Of a stretch of DNA of 7,676 nt, positions 1 to 6,580 are shown in pieces. Position numbers and translations under genes: made by a program. Within the stretch, counting starts at the first letter, position 1; each line of letters begins with the position of its first letter. The stretch comes from Lachnoclostridium sp. UBA739 (GTDB lineage Bacteria; Bacillota_A; Clostridia; Lachnospirales; Lachnospiraceae): the NCBI GenBank assembly GCA_002297865.1, contig DBKX01000016.1, positions 1,337 through 9,012 of the forward strand. The letters run 5' to 3'. The notes under the pieces were generated by a model. The model did no database searches. It was not told the DNA's origin and was given only the letters and a program-made list of their open reading frames with translations.

Positions 1-8
1 CCACCTTT
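1..8 (-). promoter_or_regulatory. Possible ribosome binding site of a next gene outside the window
   Basis: On the minus strand the six bases after the glycerate kinase stop are followed by AAAGGTGG, which runs to the window edge. This resembles a Shine-Dalgarno sequence and would suit a gene that starts just past the edge in the same operon. No start codon is visible, so this is an inference from the motif alone. Confidence 0.3.
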
Positions 9-14
9 ATCTGA

Positions 15-1160
15 TTATTTTTTGTGAAAACATTGAATCAGTCGGAATGCCTGTTCGACCGTATCCATCATATTATTACAAGCATTATTGTAATCCATTG
101 CTTCTTCCAATGTAGTTGCCCTTCGTACAATAGGGAAAAAGGCATCAATTCCTTCATGATTACATTCCACTGCCTCTTTTGTCACACATCCTGCAAATGC
201 TAGAACTGGTTTATTATATTTCTTCGCTAGTTTTGCCACACCTACTGGTGCTTTTCCCATTGCAGTCTGTCCGTCCAAACGGCCTTCACCAGTAATTACA
301 ATGTCAGCATCCTTAATATATTCTTCTAGTTCTGTTTCTTTTAATACAATTTCAATTCCAGATTCTAAGACTGCATTGGTAAATGTTAAGAATGCAAATC
401 CCATTCCTCCAGCTGCCCCAGTTCCTGGTGCATCAGCATCCGCATGTGGATAGGTTTCTTTGGCAAGGGCGGCAAACTTAGAAAGCCACTGATCCATGTC
501 ACGAACCATCTCCTTCGTAGCTCCCTTTTGCGGACCATAGATTGCACTGCAACCCTTTTCTCCACACAAAGGATTTGTAACATCGCAAGCTATTTTAAAA
601 GTACAGTCCTTTAGTGCAGGGATTACATGTTCATCTCGAATCGCAACAATGTCACGTACCCCCTCCGCGCCAAATGGGACCTGTTGTCCATTTTTATTAA
701 GGAATTCATATCCCAATGCCTGAAGCATTCCGATTCCACAATCATTTGTTGCACTTCCACCAATTCCTACGATAAAACGCCTGCATCCTTTTGCAATGGC
801 ATCTTTCATCATTTCCCCTACTCCATAAGTTGTTGTATGAAGAGGATTTTTTTCTTTTGGCTTTACCAGCGTAATTCCAGCTGCACTTGACATCTCAATA
901 ATAGCTGTATTGCACTTATTTAGTATCCCGTATTGACTTTCCACTTTTGCCCCTAGCGGGCCTGTTACCGTTACATTCTCAAAAGTTCCGTTCATCCCCT
1001 GAACCAAAGCCTCTACCGTACCTTCACCGCCATCTGCAAGGGGGCGTACTAAGACTTTGGCTTGTGGATCTACACGCTTAATACCGTCAGCAACGGCATT
1101 ACCTGCTTCAATTGACGATAAACTTCCCTTAAATGAATCAATTGCTACAGTGACTTTCAT
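15..1160 (-). CDS. glxK: Glycerate kinase (GckA/GlxK type I family)
   Basis: This 381-residue cytoplasmic protein is a glycerate kinase of the GarK/GlxK family, which phosphorylates D-glycerate with ATP (mostly to 2-phosphoglycerate) and feeds it to lower glycolysis. Family motifs are intact and in order: DSFKGS at residues 8-13, DGGEGT at 43-48, GIGGSATNDCG at 132-142, CDVTNPLCG at 192-200, GAAGGMGF at 248-255 and TGEGRLDGQT at 290-299. The length is normal for the family. The ATG start is supported by GGAGGT at 1167-1172, six bases upstream. The gene follows the terminator of the chemoreceptor gene, so it probably has its own promoter in 1200-1250. A ribosome-site-like sequence after its stop hints at a co-transcribed downstream gene, which in other genomes is often a glycerate or sugar-acid transporter; that gene is not visible here. 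The product class is secure; whether the product is 2- or 3-phosphoglycerate is taken from the family. Confidence 0.95.
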   Translation of the reverse strand: MKVTVAIDSFKGSLSSIEAGNAVADGIKRVDPQAKVLVRPLADGGEGTVEALVQGMNGTFENVTVTGPLGAKVESQYGILNKCNTAIIEMSSAAGITLVKPKEKNPLHTTTYGVGEMMKDAIAKGCRRFIVGIGGSATNDCGIGMLQALGYEFLNKNGQQVPFGAEGVRDIVAIRDEHVIPALKDCTFKIACDVTNPLCGEKGCSAIYGPQKGATKEMVRDMDQWLSKFAALAKETYPHADADAPGTGAAGGMGFAFLTFTNAVLESGIEIVLKETELEEYIKDADIVITGEGRLDGQTAMGKAPVGVAKLAKKYNKPVLAFAGCVTKEAVECNHEGIDAFFPIVRRATTLEEAMDYNNACNNMMDTVEQAFRLIQCFHKK

Positions 1161-1208
1161 TTTTTTACCTCCGTATATGTTCGAAATCTATCAAAGTGTA
1201 TTTTGTAC

Positions 1209-1238
1209 AATATAGATATTATAAGAGCAATTATACAA
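1209..1238 (-). promoter_or_regulatory. Weak candidate promoter of glycerate kinase
   Basis: On the minus strand TTGTAT (1233-1238) and TATATT (1209-1214) are separated by 18 bases, and a separate perfect TATAAT lies at 1218-1223 without a good -35 partner. The position between the upstream terminator and the glycerate kinase start requires a promoter in this region, but which of these hexamers is used cannot be decided by eye. Confidence 0.35.
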
Positions 1239-1254
1239 TAAAATTCATCTTATG

Positions 1255-1290
1255 AAAAAATAAAGTCCATTCTTTACAAATGAACTTTAT
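1255..1290 (-). terminator. Intrinsic terminator of the chemoreceptor gene
   Basis: The arms at 1260-1271 and 1279-1290 pair over 12 bases with a single G-U wobble in the minus-strand RNA, around a 7-base loop. Six T residues (complement of 1255-1260) follow on the minus strand. It lies 12 bases after the chemoreceptor stop. The plus strand also has a T-rich run after the stem (1292-1299), but no plus-strand gene needs it. Confidence 0.85.
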
Positions 1291-1302
1291 CTTTTCTTTC
1301 TA

Positions 1303-2835
1303 TTAATTTTTTAGAAGTTCTTCCAGCTCCTGCACAATCGAATTGAGTCCATCAACTTGATTGTTTAATTCCTCAATTTCCTGCTTATTCGTCTGCACTA
1401 CTCCTACTATACTGGAAAAATGGTCATTTTCTTCTTCTATCTGTTTTGAAATATTTTCATTAAATTGATAGCTAGTCCGAATTAAACCAACCTGTTTTTC
1501 ATTCAAATGATTCACTTCTTTAATCGTTTTCAGTGAAGTATTCAAAAGTTTCATCATATCCTTCACTTTTTCCACTGTCTTTTGTAACACTTCATTCTGA
1601 TAATGTAATTTGTTAGAACTTAAGTTAATAGAATTTGATACTACATTGGCCTGGTTCTCAAGCACATCAATAGCTTCTGTTATCTGATGGAGTGAAGTCT
1701 GTGTATTCTTGGCAAGATTACCAATTTCTCCTGCGACTACTGCAAATCCAGCTCCCGCTTCACCTGCTCTTGCAGCTTCTATAGAAGCATTTAATGCAAG
1801 TAAATCCGTCGAAGATGCAATTTCATCTATTATATTTAATGTTTTGGCAATGCCTTTCGTTCCTGACACAAGACTTTCAACCGTTTGAATTGTTTCTTCA
1901 TTAAAGGATACAACCTCATCACTAACCGTTAATAAATTATTCAAATCGTTTTCATTCTCAACTGAAATATGTACCAGTTTATCTGATATTACCGTACTTT
2001 CCTCTACTTTATTAGAAACGGTCTCGCTGCATTCCTTTAGCAGTTTTAGATTATTTGTACTTTCGTTATTATGATTGATAATACTTTTACTCATATCAAG
2101 CAGTTCTTTGCTGATATTAGATAGCTGTTCTGTAGAAGCACTTTCTGACTCCACATTAACCAAAACCTTAGTGCTAGTTTCATTTAAACGTTGCGAAATC
2201 GTTCTTGTCTTTTCAATAATATGATTTGTTCTGGTATTATTTCGTTCAATTTCATCACGCTTGGCATTAAGCAGGTTTGTTTTTGCAAAACGCATTAATA
2301 TGTATATACCTAGCATATAAATACTAATTGTAGTTATTTTCAATATTAGTTCAGGAATAAATATCTCATTTCTAACAGGTAATAAAGCTTGTGACTTCAA
2401 GAAAGAGCAAACGATAAGAGATATAAAAATGGAACTGCATGTCACAGCTATTAATACATGGTCAAAGAAAAATGCTTCTAATAAAATGAAATAAAACAGG
2501 AATGCCCAGACTTCTTTCGATGGTATTAAATATAGGATAAAATTAAATTGTATTACAATAATTAATGTCATAAAAACCTTTGCTCTTTTCATCATAATGG
2601 GCTTTACCACTTCGTTTTCTATTCCATTACGAATAAGATATATGCCAATAATTGTATAAATCACATTGGCCGCTCCAAACGCTGACAACGCTGACCAGTT
2701 AACCGTACGATAAAAACCAAGCATTTTTAACCCAAACAATGTTGACACTGCTGCCATAAGTGATAATAAGGTGATACTAAGAATCCCTTTATACAGCTTT
2801 GCCATATATGTATCAATCACGTTGATTTCTTTCAT
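1303..2835 (-). CDS. Methyl-accepting chemotaxis-type transducer, six membrane helices, no HAMP
   Basis: This 510-residue protein has a hydrophobic N-terminal half and a long helical cytoplasmic half. Membrane segments are visible at about residues 17-37, 50-69, 86-104, 110-124, 125-146 and 161-183, with very short loops, so there is no extracellular Cache-like ligand domain. Residues 190-510 form the coiled-coil signalling domain. Its hairpin tip at about 336-375 carries the conserved [15 protein letters not shown] core (344-359) and the GFAVVA motif (363-368), which contact CheA and CheW in chemoreceptors. No HAMP domain can be recognised between the last helix and the coiled coil. In the family such proteins control CheA activity, usually for motility. 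No che or flagellar genes lie nearby, so it is an orphan receptor gene with its own promoter and terminator. The start has AGGAGGAAGG upstream. The ligand cannot be predicted. The class is secure. Confidence 0.93.
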   Translation of the reverse strand: MKEINVIDTYMAKLYKGILSITLLSLMAAVSTLFGLKMLGFYRTVNWSALSAFGAANVIYTIIGIYLIRNGIENEVVKPIMMKRAKVFMTLIIVIQFNFILYLIPSKEVWAFLFYFILLEAFFFDHVLIAVTCSSIFISLIVCSFLKSQALLPVRNEIFIPELILKITTISIYMLGIYILMRFAKTNLLNAKRDEIERNNTRTNHIIEKTRTISQRLNETSTKVLVNVESESASTEQLSNISKELLDMSKSIINHNNESTNNLKLLKECSETVSNKVEESTVISDKLVHISVENENDLNNLLTVSDEVVSFNEETIQTVESLVSGTKGIAKTLNIIDEIASSTDLLALNASIEAARAGEAGAGFAVVAGEIGNLAKNTQTSLHQITEAIDVLENQANVVSNSINLSSNKLHYQNEVLQKTVEKVKDMMKLLNTSLKTIKEVNHLNEKQVGLIRTSYQFNENISKQIEEENDHFSSIVGVVQTNKQEIEELNNQVDGLNSIVQELEELLKN

Positions 2836-2837
2836 TT

Positions 2838-2885
2838 CTAACCTTCCTCCTGATTAAAAAAATTACAACTATTGTTATTGCTCAT
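2838..2885 (-). CDS. Possible 15-codon leader ORF ahead of the chemoreceptor
   Basis: A short ORF starts with ATG at 2885 and ends in TAG at 2838-2840, two bases before the chemoreceptor ATG. It would encode [15 protein letters not shown]. It is preceded by AAGGGGG (G run at 2891-2895), one base away from AAGGAGG, at a spacing of five bases, and it lies downstream of the likely promoter at 2988-2996. Its last codons (CAG GAG GAA GGT) form the ribosome binding site of the chemoreceptor gene, so translation of the leader would run across that site. The arrangement would suit translational coupling. The peptide has no recognisable family, and an ORF of this length can arise by chance. Confidence 0.3.
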   Translation of the reverse strand: MSNNNSCNFFNQEEG

Positions 2886-2987
2886 ACATTCCCCCTTTAG
2901 TATACAATTTCGTTTATTTGTGTGATTAAAAACAGATAAGTGACATGGAAGTACTTAGAATTGTCTTTGTTAGAATAAACATACTCT

Positions 2988-2996
2988 ATTATAACA
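2988..2996 (-). promoter_or_regulatory. Extended -10 promoter of the chemoreceptor gene
   Basis: The minus strand reads TGTTATAAT here, an extended -10 element with a perfect TATAAT hexamer. No convincing -35 sequence lies at the usual distance, which extended -10 promoters can tolerate. The site implies a leader of about 145 bases before the chemoreceptor start. I found no flagellar sigma-D type promoter in this region. Confidence 0.6.
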
Positions 2997-3050
2997 CATT
3001 TCATTTATTTATTATAGATAAATTTTTATATTTAGAGCAAACATTCGAAA

Positions 3051-3077
3051 CAGCCAGAAAATCAAATTTCCTGGCTG
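3051..3077 (-). terminator. Hairpin after the LysR-type gene, probable terminator
   Basis: CAGCCAG (3051-3057) pairs with CTGGCTG (3071-3077). The stem extends inward through one G-U pair and AAAT/ATTT to a 3-base loop, giving about 12 pairs. It starts 29 bases after the LysR-type stop. The following minus-strand sequence is only TTTCGAATGTTT, so the U-tract is weak and termination may be partial. Confidence 0.6.
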
Positions 3078-3105
3078 TAAGATTTCATTTCTCTTTTCTT
3101 CTAAT

Positions 3106-3981
3106 TTATATATTTTTATAATTCTCCAGTACATGATTATACATAGTCCTCACTGCTGGTGCCATAAAGTCAGGATTCAAAGCTGCAATGCCAATTACAC
3201 GACACGCCTCTGGCCTTATTGGATAGACTTCTACCTCGTAAGGAATATCTTGCATAACCAGTTCTGGCATTAAGCAGATTCCGAATCCTTTCTCAACCAA
3301 ACGAATTGTAGAAAGGTCATCCACCACATGATAATTCGACTGAATTCGCAAATGATTCTTTTTCAAAAAGTTCTGTATATCTGCATCCGTACACTCACGC
3401 TGTGTAACAAACTGGTGGGCACGCATCTCTTCAATATCTACGAAATCAGGATTCTCCTGATTCTTCTTGCCCTTTGGCATTACACATATCAACGGGTCAC
3501 GATACAAAGGTTCAATCGGAATATCTTTTGCACTCGATACAGATAAGAATCCTAGATCAACAACTGCATTTTTGATCCAATACGCTACGTCATCATATGT
3601 ACCTTGGAACACTTCAATGGTGATGCCATTATATTTTTCCTGAAAGGATTTCAGTATTTCAGGAAGCCAGCTTGTACACACACTGGAAAACACTCCGATT
3701 TTGACTTTTCCTGTCTTTAATCCGTTCATTTCATCAATAACTTGCTTTAAACTTTCATCGCTGTTCAGTACTGCATTTACATACGGCAAAAGATGCTCTC
3801 CATAGTTCGTTAGAGTAACACCTGTCTTGCTTCTTGTAACTACAGTAAAACCAAGCTCACTTTCCATAGAGGAAATGGCATGGCTTATGGCAGATGGAGT
3901 CAAGCCTAGAATGTCTGCTGCCTTATGAAAACTGCCAATATCGGCAACTGTTTTAAATACCTGATAGGTTAAAAGTGTCAT
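3106..3981 (-). CDS. LysR-type transcriptional regulator
   Basis: From the ATG at 3981 this is a 291-residue LysR-type regulator, the usual length for the family. The N-terminal winged helix-turn-helix spans about residues 1-60 and includes SFHKAADILGLTPSAISHAI (17-36). A linker helix leads to the periplasmic-binding-like effector domain from about 92 to the end, beginning KVKIGVFSS. The frame is open to a GTG at 3999, but the sequence GGAAAGGA at 3990-3997 is a ribosome site eight bases before the ATG, and the ATG gives the normal LysR N-terminus, so I chose it. The gene follows the por operon by 88 bases, with a strong terminator between them, so it probably has its own promoter; a TATAAG at 4007-4012 is a candidate -10 with no clear -35. 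It is not divergent from por, the usual clue to a target, so its target and co-inducer are unknown. Confidence 0.93.
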   Translation of the reverse strand: MTLLTYQVFKTVADIGSFHKAADILGLTPSAISHAISSMESELGFTVVTRSKTGVTLTNYGEHLLPYVNAVLNSDESLKQVIDEMNGLKTGKVKIGVFSSVCTSWLPEILKSFQEKYNGITIEVFQGTYDDVAYWIKNAVVDLGFLSVSSAKDIPIEPLYRDPLICVMPKGKKNQENPDFVDIEEMRAHQFVTQRECTDADIQNFLKKNHLRIQSNYHVVDDLSTIRLVEKGFGICLMPELVMQDIPYEVEVYPIRPEACRVIGIAALNPDFMAPAVRTMYNHVLENYKNI

Positions 3982-3989
3982 AAAATCGT

Positions 3990-3997
3990 TCCTTTCC
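3990..3997 (-). promoter_or_regulatory. Ribosome binding site that fixes the LysR-type start at 3981
   Basis: GGAAAGGA on the minus strand lies eight bases before the ATG at 3981. It overlaps the alternative GTG codon at 3997-3999, which has no comparable site of its own. This favours the ATG and removes six residues from the longest possible reading. Confidence 0.65.
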
Positions 3998-4029
3998 ACT
4001 CAATTTCTTATACGTTCAAATAAACGCAC

Positions 4030-4056
4030 AAAAGCGCTTGTGATGATCACAAGCGC
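4030..4056 (-). terminator. Strong intrinsic terminator of the por operon
   Basis: GCGCTTGTGA (4034-4043) and TCACAAGCGC (4047-4056) form a perfect 10-pair stem with a 3-base loop, followed on the minus strand by TTTT (complement of 4030-4033) and a T-rich stretch. It begins 13 bases after the porB stop. The plus strand has no T-tract after the stem, so it acts in the por direction and separates that operon from the LysR-type gene. Confidence 0.9.
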
Positions 4057-4069
4057 AAATAATGCTATT

Positions 4070-5011
4070 CTATCTTGCACATTTATACTGTAAGTCTTCC
4101 CAGCGTCTGTCAACCTCTGCCTGGAATTGTGCAATTAAATCCTCATTTCCTTTTTTAAATAAATGTTTAAATCTTCCCTGTTCTCTTAGGAAATCTTCAA
4201 TAGGAAGTTTTTTCTTTGGCTCATAAGTTAAGGACCATTTTCCATGATCTACTTCAAACATTGGCCAGTAGCAGGTTTCAACTGCCAATTTACAGATTTT
4301 CATGATTTCTGAAGTTTCATATCTCCATCCTCTTGGACAAGGAGTCATAATATTCAAGAAACAAGCACCCTCCGTGTAAATGGCTTTTTCTGCTTTCAGA
4401 TGTAAGTCCTTAAAATCATTGGTAAATGTAGACTGTGCAACGTATGGTACATCGTGGTCTGCAATGATGCTTGCTAAGTCCTTACGATTCTGCATTTTAC
4501 CATTGGACTGCTTTCCAACTGGCGTTGTTGTGGTATCTGCATACATCGGTGTTGCAGAAGAACGTTGAATACCAGTATTCATGTAAGCCCCATTGTCATA
4601 ACATACATACACCATGTTATGTCCTCGCTCCATAGCTCCAGATAAAGACTGGAAACCGATGTCATAGGTTCCACCATCTCCACCAAATGTGATAAATTTA
4701 TAGGTAACATCTTCTGGTAGCTTTCCACGTTTCTTTAACGCTTTGTATGCTGTTTCAACGCCGCTTAAGGTTGCGCCTGCATTTTCAAATGCATTGTGAA
4801 TATAACTGTCTTCCCATGCAGTATATGGATACATAAAGGAAGATACTTCAAGGCATCCTGTTGCATTACCGATTACAGCATGGTCTCCTTCATGTAGTGC
4901 GCGAAGTACGGCACGCACGCCGATAGTAGCGCCACAGCCTGCACACATACGGTGTCCAGGTGATAAACGCTCAGGTTTATTCATAACTTCTTTTAAACTA
5001 TAGTTACTCAT
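4070..5011 (-). CDS. porB: 2-oxoacid:ferredoxin oxidoreductase beta subunit (thiamine diphosphate and Fe-S binding)
   Basis: This 313-residue cytoplasmic protein is the beta subunit of a four-subunit pyruvate/2-oxoisovalerate:ferredoxin oxidoreductase. It binds thiamine diphosphate and a proximal [4Fe-4S] cluster. The likely cluster ligands are Cys23 and Cys26 (CAGCG), Cys53 (ATGCLE) and Cys225 (TPCPRGW). The thiamine diphosphate/Mg motif is seen as GGDGGTYDIG at 110-119, with YDNGAYMNTG at 138-147 supplying the downstream Asn. The length matches PorB proteins and is longer than most KorB proteins of the 2-oxoglutarate enzyme. The start has GGAGAA at 5017-5022, five bases upstream. It is the last gene of the operon, 24 bases after porA, and is followed by a strong terminator. 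The family is secure. The substrate, pyruvate or a branched-chain 2-oxoacid, cannot be settled by eye. Confidence 0.94.
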   Translation of the reverse strand: MSNYSLKEVMNKPERLSPGHRMCAGCGATIGVRAVLRALHEGDHAVIGNATGCLEVSSFMYPYTAWEDSYIHNAFENAGATLSGVETAYKALKKRGKLPEDVTYKFITFGGDGGTYDIGFQSLSGAMERGHNMVYVCYDNGAYMNTGIQRSSATPMYADTTTTPVGKQSNGKMQNRKDLASIIADHDVPYVAQSTFTNDFKDLHLKAEKAIYTEGACFLNIMTPCPRGWRYETSEIMKICKLAVETCYWPMFEVDHGKWSLTYEPKKKLPIEDFLREQGRFKHLFKKGNEDLIAQFQAEVDRRWEDLQYKCAR

Positions 5012-5035
5012 ATGTATTCTCCAATCCTATGCGTT

Positions 5036-6217
5036 CTACTTTCTAAGTCCTACATACTGATACTGTTCCACGGCTGTTCCGTTTTTCCAAGCGTCTTTTA
5101 GTTCAGCAAAAATGTCATACACATCTTCTACTGTAAAGTCTCTTCCTGCTAAGCCGTAAATGTAGTTTACTGCGTTAATCATTACCTTGTTACGATACAA
5201 TCCAGCAGTAACCTCACTGCCAAGTGGGCCGCCATTTCCATTATAGCTTTCTGTACGATCCATAATTGCAACTGCTTTACAGTTTTTAAGTGCATGTGCC
5301 AGCTCATCTGCTGGGAATGGACGAAATACTCTAAGCTTAATTACACCAGCTTTTTCTCCTTTTTTACGAAGGTCATCAACAGCCTGTTTTGCTGTTCCTG
5401 CTGCTGATCCAATCAGTAACATGATGTAATCTGCATCCTTAGTCTTATATTCTTCAAAAAGGCCATAGCTTCTACCTGAAAGAGCTTCAAACTTCTTAGC
5501 AACTTCAAGAATAACTTCTTTGGCATTCTCTAATGCAATTTCCTGATTTTTCTTTGCTTCCATTGCATAGCTGGTAACGGAATAAGGCCCAACTGCAATT
5601 GGCTTACCAGGGTTTAATAAGAACTCTTCTGGCTCATATTCACCAACAAAATCTTTTACTTCTTTATCTTCTAATAACTCGATATTCATTACGGCATGGC
5701 TAGTGATGAAACCATCCTGGCAAATCATAATTGGAAGATGTACTCTAGGATCTTCTGCAATTGGATAAGCCTGAATAAAGTTATCATAAACTTCTTGATT
5801 GCTTTCTGCATAAATCTGAATCCAGCCTGTGTCTCTCGCACCCATACCGTCGGAGTGGTCACAGTTAATGTTGATTGGACCAGATAACGTACGATTAACT
5901 AATGCCAATGCACATGGCATACGATTACTGGCTGCAAGAAGAAGTTCCTCCCACATAAGTGCAAGGCCAGCTGAACTTGTTGCTGTTAAACTTCTAGCAC
6001 CCGCAGCTTCTGCTCCGATTGTAGCACTCATTGAGGAGTGCTCACTTTCTACTGGAATAAACTCTGTGTCCATCTCACCATTTGCAATATAGGTAGATAC
6101 CATTTGAGGAATCTCTGTTGAAGGTGTAATAGGGAATGCAGGCATAACATCTGGATTTACCTGTTTGATTGCGGAGGAAACTGCTTCATTTCCTGACATA
6201 CGTTCTTTTCTTGCCAT
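5036..6217 (-). CDS. porA: 2-oxoacid:ferredoxin oxidoreductase alpha subunit
   Basis: This 393-residue alpha subunit joins the beta subunit to form the catalytic pair that decarboxylates a 2-oxoacid and makes acyl-CoA. Residues 1 to about 235 form the pyrimidine-binding domain and about 260-375 the transketolase C-terminal-like domain. Recognisable motifs are FPITPST (28-34), whose Thr lies at the substrate site in related enzymes, VESEHS (56-61), which holds the thiamine-activating glutamate, and ARDTGWIQ (127-134). The overall sequence resembles archaeal and Thermotoga PorA in length and motif order. The start lies two bases after the porD stop. Its ribosome site AAGGAGGG (6227-6234) is inside the last codons of porD, so the two are probably translationally coupled. 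Pyruvate is the more usual assignment, but VorA proteins share this layout. Confidence 0.94.
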   Translation of the reverse strand: MARKERMSGNEAVSSAIKQVNPDVMPAFPITPSTEIPQMVSTYIANGEMDTEFIPVESEHSSMSATIGAEAAGARSLTATSSAGLALMWEELLLAASNRMPCALALVNRTLSGPININCDHSDGMGARDTGWIQIYAESNQEVYDNFIQAYPIAEDPRVHLPIMICQDGFITSHAVMNIELLEDKEVKDFVGEYEPEEFLLNPGKPIAVGPYSVTSYAMEAKKNQEIALENAKEVILEVAKKFEALSGRSYGLFEEYKTKDADYIMLLIGSAAGTAKQAVDDLRKKGEKAGVIKLRVFRPFPADELAHALKNCKAVAIMDRTESYNGNGGPLGSEVTAGLYRNKVMINAVNYIYGLAGRDFTVEDVYDIFAELKDAWKNGTAVEQYQYVGLRK

Positions 6218-6219
6218 CG

Positions 6220-6522
6220 TTATCTGCCCTCCTTCATTTCAATTGCGTTGAAAGGACATACCTTGGCACAAATGCCGCAACCCTTACAATGATCATAGTC
6301 AAAATCTTTTCGTTTTGAATTTTTTACTGGAATGCTTCCATCTGGACAGACTGGAGCACAAAGAAGACACTGTTTACAAAGGTCTTCATGAAAAATTGGT
6401 GTATTGGTTCTCCACTCACCTGTGTTAAACTCTTTTGCAGTTCCGCCTGCAAACATCATCAAACCTTCTGTTAAATCTTGATGTGGAGTCTGTTCATTAA
6501 TTTTATGTACGTCTGTTCTCAT
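6220..6522 (-). CDS. porD: 2-oxoacid:ferredoxin oxidoreductase delta subunit, 2[4Fe-4S] ferredoxin-like
   Basis: This 100-residue protein carries two ferredoxin motifs: Cys49, 52, 55 and 59 (CKQCLLCAPVCP) and Cys79, 82, 85 and 89 (CKGCGICAKVCP). In the four-subunit enzyme it relays electrons from the beta-subunit cluster to external ferredoxin. The segment GGTAKEFNTGEWR (26-38) before the clusters is typical of PorD and separates it from free ferredoxins. It starts 58 bases after porC, the largest gap in the operon, and has only a purine-rich GAGAGAGAG stretch upstream rather than a clear GGAGG, so its initiation may be weak. It ends two bases before porA, and its final codons carry the porA ribosome site. 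The family and the complex are secure from the context. Confidence 0.94.
   Translation of the reverse strand: MRTDVHKINEQTPHQDLTEGLMMFAGGTAKEFNTGEWRTNTPIFHEDLCKQCLLCAPVCPDGSIPVKNSKRKDFDYDHCKGCGICAKVCPFNAIEMKEGR
6227..6234 (-). promoter_or_regulatory. porA ribosome binding site inside the end of porD
   Basis: AAGGAGGG on the minus strand lies nine bases before the porA ATG and is formed by the Lys-Glu-Gly codons at the end of porD. The porD stop and the porA start are two bases apart, which points to coupled translation of the delta and alpha subunits. Confidence 0.75.
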
Positions 6523-6580
6523 TTGCTCTCTCTCTTACTTTATATGAATTTTTATTATGAAATGCTTTGTCCACTTAAAA

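Noticed and set aside
2836..2987. A riboswitch, such as a cyclic-di-GMP type often found before clostridial motility genes, in the chemoreceptor leader.
   Set aside because: I found no GEMM-like conserved core or stable paired stems in the leader, which is AT-rich and mostly unstructured by eye.
3982..3999. The GTG at 3999 as the start of the LysR-type gene.
   Set aside because: The only ribosome site lies inside these six codons and points to the ATG at 3981, which also gives the normal N-terminus of the family.
4039..4053. TTGTGATGATCACAA looks like a CRP- or FNR-type operator.
   Set aside because: The half-sites are too close (three bases between TGTGA and TCACA, where CRP needs six), and the sequence is the inner part of a perfect GC-based stem followed by a T-tract, so the terminator explains it fully.
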